Below, piece after piece: positions 6,080 to 14,118 of a DNA stretch of 14,491 nucleotides. Both the position numbers and the translations under genes were made by a program. Below the pieces are notes generated by a model that did not search any database, was not told where the DNA came from, and worked only from the letters and a program-made list of their open reading frames with translations. How positions within the stretch are numbered: the stretch's first letter is position 1; each line of letters starts with the position of its first letter. The stretch comes from Cytophagales bacterium (GTDB taxonomy: Bacteria; Bacteroidota; Bacteroidia; Cytophagales; Cyclobacteriaceae): assembly GCA_003537495.1 (NCBI GenBank), contig DPSB01000119.1, forward strand, positions 1-14,491, written 5' to 3'.

Positions 6080-7513
6080 ATGTATGTAGATATACATTGC
6101 CATCCCCAGTTCAAAACCTTTATCGGTAGCGAACACCAGGTCGAGCGCAAAAACTGCTGGACCAACTTAAACTATGATCTTGATTTTAAAATTCTCGATT
6201 CACAATCCAGTTTAAGTCAGTTGGTAAATGGACAGGTAAAACTTGCCGTGGTGCCACTATATGCATTGGAAAATGTATTTGCCAAAGCCAAACTCATTCA
6301 GCTTGCAGCCGGACTTTCCTACAACGCCAAAAAAAGATTTCTGCAAAAGATTGAGCACGAAGAATACGGCTACTTCGAATTGATGCAAGCCGATATGAAT
6401 CATTTGTTGAGTTCGGCCAACATCTCATCCGACAAACAATTTACATTACTCCGCTCCGGCAGCGACTTCGATGCCAACAGTCCGCACTTACAAATTATGT
6501 TGTGTGCCGAGGGCGGCCATAACTTTTACGACAATGGCCAACACTTTGGGCAAACGCAAAAAGTAATCGATCGGCTACTTTATTTTAAGTTACCCCAAAG
6601 TGTGCGGTTGGTGTACATCACCATCACACACCTGTCGCACTCTGAATTTTGTACACACGCCTTTGGAATGAAGATGCTCAAGAGCAATGCCTTCAACCCA
6701 CAAGGCCGCGGCTTGAGTAATCTGGGCAAACGCTTTATCCGCGAAGCATTGAGCACCACCAATGGCAAGCGCATTCTCATCGATGTAAAACACATGAGTG
6801 TGCTTACACGCCAGCAGTTTTATGCGTTGCGTGCAGCCGAGTTTCCCGATGCGCCTATTATGGCTTCGCACATGGGCCTTACGGGTTGCTCGTGGCAACG
6901 CAAACCGGTGTGCAAGTACAAGTATGATAAGAAAGAAGCCTGTTACGAAGTAACCTACTACCGCCAACCCGGGGTGTTGGATACCTACTTCAACCCGTGG
7001 AGTATTAATTTATACGATGAAGACATTATAGAAATACTTTCATCCAATGGATTAATCGGGTTATCGCTCGACCAACGCATACTCGGGTGTGGTACGCCCG
7101 CCAAAGAATTGGTAAGCCCCGATGAATTTAAAGACACCGACTTTGCACCCATAGCCGAACCGCGCCTGCACCAGTTGCGCGTGGAAGACTATGATGACCC
7201 CGAAGAAGTAAAAGCCTGGCACCTGCGCCACTTGTGCAATCACATTTTACACATTGTAAAAGTAGGCCAACCCATAGTAGGAGATCGCGTGTGGAAACAA
7301 ATTGCCATTGGCTCCGACTTCGATGGACTGATTGACCCCATCAACTACACGACCCATGCCGGGGCTTTTAAATTTTTGTTTGCTGGTTTGGTAGAGTGGT
7401 TGCCACGCATGGCCGTGCATGCCGGTGTGGAAATTTCGCCAACGGATTTACAACAATTAGTAAAGCAAGTAATAGGGGAGAATGCAGTGGAGTTTTTGAG
7501 GAGGAATATTTAA
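6080..7513 (+). CDS. M19-like metallo-dipeptidase (amidohydrolase superfamily)
   Basis: This 477-residue protein has the metal-site order of membrane (renal) dipeptidases: H6-x-H8 in DIHCHP, E144 in CAEGGHN, H184 in ITHLSH, H238 in DVKHMS, SHMG at 263-266 and D413 in GSDFDG. Family members normally have HxD at the first site; here it is HxH, as in other amidohydrolases. It is longer than the usual 330-400 residues because of extra segments after the N-terminus and around 270-375. There is no signal peptide or lipobox, so it acts in the cytosol. Classical members cleave dipeptides, including D-amino-acid ones. A role on peptidoglycan-derived peptides would fit the amidase two genes upstream, but this is inferred. 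The start is 2 bases after the hydrolase stop. Confidence 0.85.
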   Translation: MYVDIHCHPQFKTFIGSEHQVERKNCWTNLNYDLDFKILDSQSSLSQLVNGQVKLAVVPLYALENVFAKAKLIQLAAGLSYNAKKRFLQKIEHEEYGYFELMQADMNHLLSSANISSDKQFTLLRSGSDFDANSPHLQIMLCAEGGHNFYDNGQHFGQTQKVIDRLLYFKLPQSVRLVYITITHLSHSEFCTHAFGMKMLKSNAFNPQGRGLSNLGKRFIREALSTTNGKRILIDVKHMSVLTRQQFYALRAAEFPDAPIMASHMGLTGCSWQRKPVCKYKYDKKEACYEVTYYRQPGVLDTYFNPWSINLYDEDIIEILSSNGLIGLSLDQRILGCGTPAKELVSPDEFKDTDFAPIAEPRLHQLRVEDYDDPEEVKAWHLRHLCNHILHIVKVGQPIVGDRVWKQIAIGSDFDGLIDPINYTTHAGAFKFLFAGLVEWLPRMAVHAGVEISPTDLQQLVKQVIGENAVEFLRRNI

Positions 7514-7577
7514 ACATTTATACGGAGTAAGCCGAAAATCCGAAGAAGAGTAGGCGAGAAACGAGAACTGATATCAT

Positions 7578-9467
7578 ATGAAATATTTTACCATCAGTCT
7601 GTTATTTATCATGGTTATCCAAATAACAAATGGACAGACACCCAGCATCAAAACAGTAAAGCAAGAATTTAGGTATAAACGTGATCTTGGCAGGGCTGAA
7701 CTTCAACATTTGAAAAGAAGCACTGGAAATGAAAAGCAACTTTATCGAAGATATGGTAGAAACATTAAGGACATCCTTTATGATTTTCATAAAAAAGAAT
7801 TCATTTATATAAACTCACATTCAGATACAATTGCTAATCCTCCTTATGAAATCCACGAAATGGATGGGATAGGAATTAAAATCATTAATATCAATCCATT
7901 TGTGTATACAGTTGATTTAATTGAACTTCAGGGCGATCAAATTAGCAATGAAAAATTGCTTGAAGCAGCACGAACAAACTCTTTACAATTTCAAACAACT
8001 CAATTTAAAGAATTAGCCCTTAACTCAATTCTTATAACTAATGGTGATAAAGATGATAGTGACTCGGTTACCTTAATAAAAAATGAATTAAATCTTAAAG
8101 CAGCAAGGGGTGTTGCCAAAACGATAACTGACTTATCTAATCTGAAAAAGGAAAATGATTCTGAAATACAGATCATGCAGTTCAAGATAAAAAATAAAGT
8201 TGATCCACTAACCCAAGATAGCATTCAGGAGGTACAACTTAGAATTTTAGGATTTGATCTTGATAGAAAGAAAGAAGTAAAAACAGATTTAGATGAGCGA
8301 ATTGCTCAACAAAAAAAGTATTTCGCAGATCTAAAAATTGATACTCTTGCCGCAATTAGTGACATAGAGACTACAAAACTAAAAATACGAAGTAAGCCCA
8401 CACAAAAATCATTGTTGACAAAAAAGATGTTAACAGATTCTATTCAAAAAATTCGTGCAAATGTTATCAAAATTAATCGCTATGTGTTTCTGCATAATCA
8501 GATATTAAATAATTTAAAAACCTCCAGCAATAATTTTGATACAGTAAGTATTGAAATCAAAAAAGTATTAGAGTCAGTGGGATTTAGTAATGCAATGGAG
8601 ATTCCGATAGCCTATTTTAAATCTCAGCAAGCAATTAGTGATGTATGTGATCATATTTATATTATGCTGGAAGATTTAGTGAAATTGGACTCGCAACGCA
8701 CTTTAGATTATAGACTTGCACAAAAGGACATCATCAGTTTTATGGAAGTTTTCAGATCTTTTGACCATAATCAGTTAATTGCTCAAATCTCAGGAATGTT
8801 AGCATTGATACGTAGAGAAAACTTTGAAGTTGATTATCAAACGCTTTCCATTGCTGAAAATGCTGATTTTATAAGATATCGGATTCAGGTTAAACCGGTA
8901 AGTAATCCACTACCGAACTCAACAGGCCCATTTAATCTTGATATTTCCTTTTATATTAACGAAGGTCTTAAGTTGGACGTTAGCACGGCTATGCTTCTTG
9001 ATTTCAATCTGGCCGATCCCAAGTTCTACTTTGAAAAATTTTCTACTTCTCAAACAGGCCAAACATTTGACTCCGTCAGGGTAAAGAAAAGCCCTAACAC
9101 AGGCAATATAACGCCCTCAATAGCTTTGATGTTAAATGCATATAAAAGATCAAGTCTAAATTTTAAAGGTGGTGGCTCCCTTGGCTTTGGTCTTAGTTCT
9201 GATCTAAGATTTAGACTTTATGCAGGCCCTAGTTTAATTATCGGTAGGAAGGAACGAATAACCTTGAGTTCAGGCGTAGCATTTGGTGCCTTGCTCAGGA
9301 ATGCCGATGGATTTAACGAAGGTACTGTGCTGGCTGACAATCCCTCGCTACCGACTTCAGTACCTATGGTACAAGATGCCTTTGACTTTGGATGGTACTT
9401 TGGTATTGGATTTAATCTGACTGGCAAAGACACAAAGGGCTTTATGGAAAAGGTAAAATTCAACTAA
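7578..9467 (+). CDS. Exported coiled-coil protein with barrel-like C-terminus, unknown function
   Basis: This is a 629-residue protein. Residues 1-19 (KYFTISLLFIMVIQITNG) form a signal peptide with likely cleavage before Q20. The middle part (about 165-420) is Lys/Asp/Glu-rich and strongly helical, with probable coiled coils. The last 130 residues alternate polar and aromatic residues and contain Gly-rich strands such as GGGSLGFGLSSDLRFRLYAG and FGWYFGIGFNLTG, resembling an outer-membrane beta-barrel or similar strand-rich domain. The protein does not end in a typical terminal Phe barrel motif (it ends KVKFN). I do not recognise a family. It follows the dipeptidase gene by 64 bases and is more AT-rich than the genes before it, so it may not belong to the same unit. 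Confidence 0.8.
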   Translation: MKYFTISLLFIMVIQITNGQTPSIKTVKQEFRYKRDLGRAELQHLKRSTGNEKQLYRRYGRNIKDILYDFHKKEFIYINSHSDTIANPPYEIHEMDGIGIKIININPFVYTVDLIELQGDQISNEKLLEAARTNSLQFQTTQFKELALNSILITNGDKDDSDSVTLIKNELNLKAARGVAKTITDLSNLKKENDSEIQIMQFKIKNKVDPLTQDSIQEVQLRILGFDLDRKKEVKTDLDERIAQQKKYFADLKIDTLAAISDIETTKLKIRSKPTQKSLLTKKMLTDSIQKIRANVIKINRYVFLHNQILNNLKTSSNNFDTVSIEIKKVLESVGFSNAMEIPIAYFKSQQAISDVCDHIYIMLEDLVKLDSQRTLDYRLAQKDIISFMEVFRSFDHNQLIAQISGMLALIRRENFEVDYQTLSIAENADFIRYRIQVKPVSNPLPNSTGPFNLDISFYINEGLKLDVSTAMLLDFNLADPKFYFEKFSTSQTGQTFDSVRVKKSPNTGNITPSIALMLNAYKRSSLNFKGGGSLGFGLSSDLRFRLYAGPSLIIGRKERITLSSGVAFGALLRNADGFNEGTVLADNPSLPTSVPMVQDAFDFGWYFGIGFNLTGKDTKGFMEKVKFN

Positions 9468-9651
9468 CCGAAACTGGTGATGCCAATTTACATAATCGCT
9501 TAAGTGGATACTTATTTCTTCTCGGTAGAGTCCACCTTTTTAGGGACTCTGACTTAAAGCACTAGATATGAATGAGAAATGCTAAATATAAGCAAGTGAA
9601 CGGCAGAGTTATAAGGCTGAGACTCTGCGATAAATAGAACACATAACAACT
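9468..9651. promoter_or_regulatory. Intergenic region with two inverted repeats sharing AGAGT/ACTCT
   Basis: AGAGTCC (9527-9533) pairs with GGACTCT (9544-9550) across a 10-base loop. GCAGAGT (9603-9609) pairs with ACTCTGC (9622-9628) across a 12-base loop. Both stems contain AGAGT/ACTCT, so alternative pairings are possible. Neither is followed by a T-run, which argues against simple intrinsic terminators. No TAnnTTTG box is evident before the ATG at 9652. Confidence 0.45.
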
Positions 9652-10887
9652 ATGAACATATCTAGAATAGTCTTTTTCTTTCTACTCGCACACGCTTCCA
9701 TAGCCCAGGAAGATGCCATCCTCCTTGTCATCTCTAATCAGGAAGTCAGAGTCTTGTTGGATGGTGTAGAAAAAGGTACAACCAAAGCCAACGCGGCCTT
9801 TCGGATAACCACCACAATCGGTGAACATTATGTAGAGGCTGAGCGATTAGGTACCGGAATCAGCCAAAACAAAGGCGAAATTGTTCAGCTGGAGGCAGGC
9901 AAGCAAAAGATTATTAAGCTGGAGTTTGCTGACCTTACTCCGGCTGTGGATGGTAACGCACTTCCGGTGGCGGAATTGAATTTTGCGCTGCCAGGATTAA
10001 TGGAGGTCTCGGCTTGGAACGCTGAAAATGAGAACAAGGCATATCCCTATCCCGAGTATTATTATGCTTTTGAAAAAGGTGATGAGATCATTTTAGATCT
10101 CACCATGTCCAACAAAAAGGGAACCAATGTTATTCATGTATCTACTTACCCCGATGGCGTAGAGCGCTACACCAATCAAGCATTTACAGAACTTACCGAC
10201 CTCCGAATCAAAGTGCCGGAGCGATCGATCTATCGCTTTGCATTTACGACCAATCATGCCTTTGCCCGAAATGCGTTTTTAAAAGTAGCGCGCAAGCCTG
10301 CTTCCTCCGAGACCTTGAATTTTAATACGAAGGTTACCTATAAACGAACCCTTACACCTGTTTCCGTGCTGGAGCCACAAAGCTTCTTTATTAATAGCGG
10401 CAGTAAAGCTTTTTTTAATGGCAAGTCAAGAATTACAGTTCCCGTTAACCTACCGGCCAATACGGTAGAGTGGTTTTACCGCTTCTCCGCATCTCGCGAG
10501 GCCAGCGACATTGAAAATGTTAAGAACAACTTTGGGTTGTTTGGCGAAGTAACCAAACTACTGTTTAACCTGACAGGCGTAGGTGCTGCCATTAATACAT
10601 TGGCTATAGATAAACTTTCGCAACCTCCGGGGGCTAACTATTGCGACATCTATTTTCTGGAACACCAATACATTGGGTTGTTTGAAGCCAAGACCGATGA
10701 TCAATGGCGATATTTAACCGAAGGCTCAAGAGAGAATTTTAAAGCGGGGAATGTTAAAGTGACTTGTTGTAATAGTGGCACGTATTATCTGGGCATTAAA
10801 AACCCTGATTCAACGTATGGAATTAATGTTTTAGTTGAGGTAGTAGCATTGGTAGGAAGTGATGGGTATGTAATGGAGAGTAAGTAG
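9652..10887 (+). CDS. Exported protein with N-terminal PEGA-like segment, unknown function
   Basis: This is a 411-residue protein. Residues 1-18 form a signal peptide (FFFLLAHASIAQ, cleavage near 18-19). Residues about 22-95 look like a PEGA-type beta domain: VRVLLDGVEKGTT, a TTIGEHYVEA strand and KIIKLEF. Residues about 125-215 form a second beta-rich region (KGDEIILDLTM, then YRFAFTTNHA). The C-terminal part has the NSGTYYLGIKNPDSTYGINV stretch, again beta-sandwich-like. A short hydrophobic patch (LLFNLTGVGAAINTLAI) is probably not a membrane helix. There is no lipobox Cys, so a soluble periplasmic or surface location is likely. Function is unknown. It may work with the exported coiled-coil protein 184 bases upstream, but base composition and spacing do not prove one operon. 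Confidence 0.8.
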   Translation: MNISRIVFFFLLAHASIAQEDAILLVISNQEVRVLLDGVEKGTTKANAAFRITTTIGEHYVEAERLGTGISQNKGEIVQLEAGKQKIIKLEFADLTPAVDGNALPVAELNFALPGLMEVSAWNAENENKAYPYPEYYYAFEKGDEIILDLTMSNKKGTNVIHVSTYPDGVERYTNQAFTELTDLRIKVPERSIYRFAFTTNHAFARNAFLKVARKPASSETLNFNTKVTYKRTLTPVSVLEPQSFFINSGSKAFFNGKSRITVPVNLPANTVEWFYRFSASREASDIENVKNNFGLFGEVTKLLFNLTGVGAAINTLAIDKLSQPPGANYCDIYFLEHQYIGLFEAKTDDQWRYLTEGSRENFKAGNVKVTCCNSGTYYLGIKNPDSTYGINVLVEVVALVGSDGYVMESK

Positions 10888-10927
10888 ATTTAGACTAAGT
10901 AGAACACTTGAAATTTTAAGCTGAGAA

Positions 10928-12025
10928 ATGAAAGGTAGTGAGAATAAAAATTTAGTATCCCCATCCTTTTCAATACAAGATGATCCACTTAATCAAGTGG
11001 TCTCATTTCAAAGTAATGCTTGGACTTCATTGAGTAAAGAGATGACAGTTGTCGAGGCACTAAATGATATAAAATCGGGTAAGTATAGAGATCAAGTATT
11101 AAGACTTCGTTCTATAATAAGAGCGGGTGACAAGGAAAATTATAATAGCCATAAGAAAAATTTGCCAGCAATTACTTTTTGTGCAGCTTTTAACGGTATC
11201 CGAAGAAAAGATCAAATCAAAAGCTACAATTATCTAATAGTTTTGGATATTGATAAATTACAGGATGGTGAAACTGAAAGAGTAAAAAATTGTCTGCTCA
11301 ATGATTCATACATTTTTTCTTTTTGGGACTCCCCTTCTCAGGAGGGAATTAAGGGACTTGTATTCGTAAAATACTCGTTTATAGTAAATGAACAAAACGT
11401 TGATGTTGCGCATCGCAGTGCATTTAATAAACTGGCAAGCTATATTAAAGAAGCCCACAATGTGCATCTTGATAGTAGTGGAAGTGACACAACACGTTTA
11501 TGCTTTTTCTCCTTTGATCCTTCTTTGTATTTAAAATCTGAAATCAAAGAATTCAGTGTAAACGAGTCAGATATTATACGACAATCTAACTCGAATGAGA
11601 AAAGAACTAATCTTGTAAAGCAAATTAGTATTAGTGACCGAGATACACTGTATAATCCTAAGGATAGAAATGATTCTAAAGATAGATCTACAATTCAATC
11701 AATCATAAAGTATTTAGAAAAGAGAAAACTCTCAATCACTTACTCATACAATCAATGGTATAAAGTAGCTATGGCAATTTCAAGCACTTTCACATATGAC
11801 ATTGGTGAGAAGTACTTTTTGAAACTTAGCTCTTTTGATAAAGAGAAGTTCGATAGAGAGAACTGTTCAAGTTTTTTGATGAATTGCTATGAATCAAGAA
11901 GCGGGACAATCAATTTTAGTACGATTGTTTATTATGCTAACGAGAAGGGTTATTTAACAAAAAAACAGAGAGAAAGGGGTTCTGAGGTGGCAGATGAAAA
12001 TCTGTCACAAGTTTCATCCTCGTAA
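10928..12025 (+). CDS. BT4734/VirE_N-like primase-type protein with PriCT-2 domain, helicase part absent
   Basis: This is a 365-residue cytosolic protein. A BT4734-like/VirE_N region covers about 25-215. It includes the ITFCAAFNG strand, the acidic pair D107/D109 in IVLDID, the SQEGIKGLVF loop and DTTRLCFFSFDP. These match the primase-like fold in order and spacing. A PriCT-2 domain spans about 262-345 (QWYKVAMAIS, then GTINFSTIVYYANEKGY). Family proteins in Bacteroidota mobile elements usually continue into a DUF3987/VirE helicase; this one stops after PriCT-2 with a Ser-rich tail. Composition is AT-rich like the following RT and TIR genes. It may supply priming or nucleic-acid binding to the RT, or be a leftover of a mobile element. 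Confidence 0.8.
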   Translation: MKGSENKNLVSPSFSIQDDPLNQVVSFQSNAWTSLSKEMTVVEALNDIKSGKYRDQVLRLRSIIRAGDKENYNSHKKNLPAITFCAAFNGIRRKDQIKSYNYLIVLDIDKLQDGETERVKNCLLNDSYIFSFWDSPSQEGIKGLVFVKYSFIVNEQNVDVAHRSAFNKLASYIKEAHNVHLDSSGSDTTRLCFFSFDPSLYLKSEIKEFSVNESDIIRQSNSNEKRTNLVKQISISDRDTLYNPKDRNDSKDRSTIQSIIKYLEKRKLSITYSYNQWYKVAMAISSTFTYDIGEKYFLKLSSFDKEKFDRENCSSFLMNCYESRSGTINFSTIVYYANEKGYLTKKQRERGSEVADENLSQVSSS

Positions 12026-12064
12026 CGGTTTAATTCACTTACCAGAGGACGTAAAAAAGTGAGC

Positions 12065-12084
12065 GACATATGTCAGTATCTTTG
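12065..12084 (+). promoter_or_regulatory. RT promoter: -7 box TATCTTTG with adjacent 10-bp palindrome
   Basis: TATCTTTG at 12077-12084 is an exact TAnnTTTG box. Two bases upstream lies the perfect palindrome GACATATGTC (12065-12074), in the spacer where a repressor would block polymerase. A further weak inverted repeat, TCACTT (12035-12040) with AAGTGA (12057-12062), lies just before it. No clear -33 TTG is seen. Confidence 0.6.
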
Positions 12085-12089
12085 CCAGA

Positions 12090-12143
12090 ATGGCGGCTTT
12101 AATAGCCTTTCAGGAACCCCTTCTCTCTTTTTTAACATTATGA
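12090..12143 (+). CDS. Candidate 17-codon leader ORF coupled to the RT gene
   Basis: ATG at 12090 lies 5 bases after the TATCTTTG box, so translation would be nearly leaderless. It runs for 17 codons (MAALIAFQEPLLSFLTL) to TGA at 12141-12143. The reverse transcriptase ATG begins after a single T, an arrangement that allows re-initiation. The peptide is hydrophobic and contains no runs of one amino acid. The sequence could equally be part of a structured leader RNA or a chance frame. The TIR gene has the same box-to-ATG spacing, which favours real use. Confidence 0.35.
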   Translation: MAALIAFQEPLLSFLTL

Positions 12144-12144
12144 T

Positions 12145-13983
12145 ATGAGAAGCTTTGAAGAATATTTAAATGAGGATGCAATAATTGGCTATTTATGTAA
12201 GCTAAGAGCTGAGCTTGCCAATGATCGAAATGAAAAGCACCTCATCCATTTATTGACTGATTCGGAGAAATTCAATTATCACATAAATGATAACGTTAAA
12301 TACACCAACCCATCTGAGAATTCCATAAATGAATTTAATCTGTATAAAAGTAAGTTCGTTTCTGACTTAAGCAAGTTGTTTCCAAGCAGAAAAAGATGGG
12401 TAAAACTAGGTGAACGTGCTCGGAATAGATGGAATGAAAAACAACCAATTTCTTCTTGCGACCGAAATATTTATTCTTTACTCAAAACGATTAAGCGCTA
12501 TAGAAAGAAGTCCCCTCACGAGACTTGGCTAAAAGAACTTGATGCATTTATATTGGATGTTAAGATCTCCGCTACAAGCGAAAAATATAAAATAGCAGCA
12601 CCTGTTGTATATCCGAAATTAAGAGATAAGTTAAACTTTAAAGACAAAAATAAGTGTAGGCCTATTTCTTTGTTTTCGCTTAAGGACAGGATTATTCTGA
12701 GTATCACTAACAAATTTTTAACTGAGTTATTTGATGCGTATTTTGAAGATTGTTCATATGCTTTTCGCTCAAAGAAGAACAAAGCTGGTGTTTCTAGACT
12801 GACACATCATGACTGTATAAAGGAGATAATCGAATTTAGAAGAATAAATGAGGGAAATGAACTTTGGGTTGTCGAGTGTGATATGGATAAATTTTATGAT
12901 TCTGTAAATCATAAAGTTATTATTGAGCAATTCTTTAGATTTATTGAAAAAGTTAGACAAGGCTATCCCGAATTAAACCTTGTTAAGCCAACGCATGTAT
13001 TTATGGAGTTCCTGAGAAGCTACTCTTTTAATAAAAATGTTCTGCCGCTGAATGACAATTTTGATTACTGGGAGCAGTACAAAATTCCACGAGGTGAATT
13101 CGCTTGGGTTTCCGATCAATTCAAAAAACAAGGATACTATTTCGATATTGATTCAGAAAGAATAGGTATTCCACAAGGAGGTGCTTTATCGGGCCTTATT
13201 GCAAACATCGTTTTAGATGCTGCTGATAAAGAAGTTTTGAAGACTCAAGCATTTTATATTCGATTCTGTGATGACATGATGGTAATACACTCAAACAAGG
13301 AGGAGTGCGAAAGGGCCAAGCAGATTTATGTAGAATCACTTGAAAAATTAAGACTTGTTCCACACTCTTTCTGTGAAAACTCAAAACTCTTTGTCCCACG
13401 ACTTCAAGCGAAGAAGAATTTACCAATAAATACAGTTCAGCCATTTTGGAATGAAAAATCCAAAGGACCTTACAAATGGGGTCCTCTACAAGAGGATTGT
13501 TTTCCTTGGATAGGGTTTGTCGGATACGAGCTACACTTTCAGGGACACATTCGAGTCCGAAAAAGGTCACTCAAAAAGGAGCTTACTAAACAAAGAGAAA
13601 TTATAGACCAAATAAGGAAAGCAATAGCTGATAAAAGGAGAAAAAGTATTGGTTCTATAGCTGAATCGGCAATACATAGATTGGTTGGAATGTCCGTTGG
13701 TAGAGTTACCTTAAGAAATTATGATTCCATTTCGAATGATTTATGTTGGAAAAATGGTTTCAGAGAATTGTTCTTGAACCCACATTCTACGAAACAAATG
13801 AAACAATTGGACAGATATAGAAATAAGTTGTTCTATGATTTAGAAAGGGATTTAAAAGGGCTTAAAGAAGAGGAAAAGGTTAAAGAAGAAGTACCTTCTA
13901 AGCGAAGACAAATTATTCACTTTGATAAGCCATTTAGTTACTTTTATCAGGTTTTAGAAAGGAATAGCAAGAATAAACATTAG
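12145..13983 (+). CDS. Orphan reverse transcriptase, probably defence-associated (UG/DRT-like)
   Basis: This is a 612-residue RNA-directed DNA polymerase. About 155 N-terminal residues precede the RT core. The core includes CRPISLFSLKDRIIL (RT1/2 region), SYAFRSKKNKAG, motif A CDMDKFYDSVNH with D246, motif B GIPQGGALSG (341-350) and motif C RFCDDMMVI with D376-D377. The Tyr of the usual YADD box is Phe here. A thumb-like part contains FVGYELHFQG and RVRKRSLKKE, and a basic C-terminus contains KQLDRYRNKLFYDLERDLK. There is no maturase HNH, no intron RNA and no msr/msd, so it is neither a group II intron RT nor a typical retron. The downstream TIR gene and AT-rich context suggest an antiphage unit. 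I cannot assign a specific UG class. Confidence 0.88.
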   Translation: MRSFEEYLNEDAIIGYLCKLRAELANDRNEKHLIHLLTDSEKFNYHINDNVKYTNPSENSINEFNLYKSKFVSDLSKLFPSRKRWVKLGERARNRWNEKQPISSCDRNIYSLLKTIKRYRKKSPHETWLKELDAFILDVKISATSEKYKIAAPVVYPKLRDKLNFKDKNKCRPISLFSLKDRIILSITNKFLTELFDAYFEDCSYAFRSKKNKAGVSRLTHHDCIKEIIEFRRINEGNELWVVECDMDKFYDSVNHKVIIEQFFRFIEKVRQGYPELNLVKPTHVFMEFLRSYSFNKNVLPLNDNFDYWEQYKIPRGEFAWVSDQFKKQGYYFDIDSERIGIPQGGALSGLIANIVLDAADKEVLKTQAFYIRFCDDMMVIHSNKEECERAKQIYVESLEKLRLVPHSFCENSKLFVPRLQAKKNLPINTVQPFWNEKSKGPYKWGPLQEDCFPWIGFVGYELHFQGHIRVRKRSLKKELTKQREIIDQIRKAIADKRRKSIGSIAESAIHRLVGMSVGRVTLRNYDSISNDLCWKNGFRELFLNPHSTKQMKQLDRYRNKLFYDLERDLKGLKEEEKVKEEVPSKRRQIIHFDKPFSYFYQVLERNSKNKH

Positions 13984-14041
13984 AGATCATTTAAGTGTCG
14001 TACTTGATAAATCAATTCAAGTGAGATGCTTGTTTGTATTC

Positions 14042-14071
14042 AAAGCTAATCTTTATGCTCCTTAGCTTTTT
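14042..14071 (+). terminator. Intrinsic terminator after the RT gene
   Basis: AAAGCTAA (14042-14049) pairs perfectly with TTAGCTTT (14062-14069) across a 12-base loop. The descending arm runs into five Ts (14067-14071). It lies 59 bases after the RT stop and separates it from the TIR gene, which has its own promoter. The A-rich 5' arm could let it work in both directions. Confidence 0.6.
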
Positions 14072-14105
14072 GAGTTTATTGCAGAAGTATTTTGGTAGAT
14101 AAACT

Positions 14106-14113
14106 TATCTTTG
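14106..14113 (+). promoter_or_regulatory. TIR gene -7 box, leaderless geometry
   Basis: TATCTTTG ends 5 bases before the ATG at 14119, exactly the box-to-ATG distance seen at 12084/12090. Transcription starting about 6-8 bases after the box would begin at or next to the start codon. A TTG at 14079-14081 is a possible -33 element, although its 24-base distance is slightly long. Confidence 0.55.
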
Positions 14114-14118
14114 TGTAA

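Noticed and set aside
7536..7568. CGAGAA-type short repeats before the exported coiled-coil gene
   Set aside because: Only two adjacent copies at a 7-base step can be matched; not distinguishable from chance.
12145..13983. Group II intron or retron assignment of the RT
   Set aside because: There is no domain V-like RNA, HNH or maturase region, no msr/msd-type inverted repeats next to the gene, and motif C is FCDD rather than YADD.
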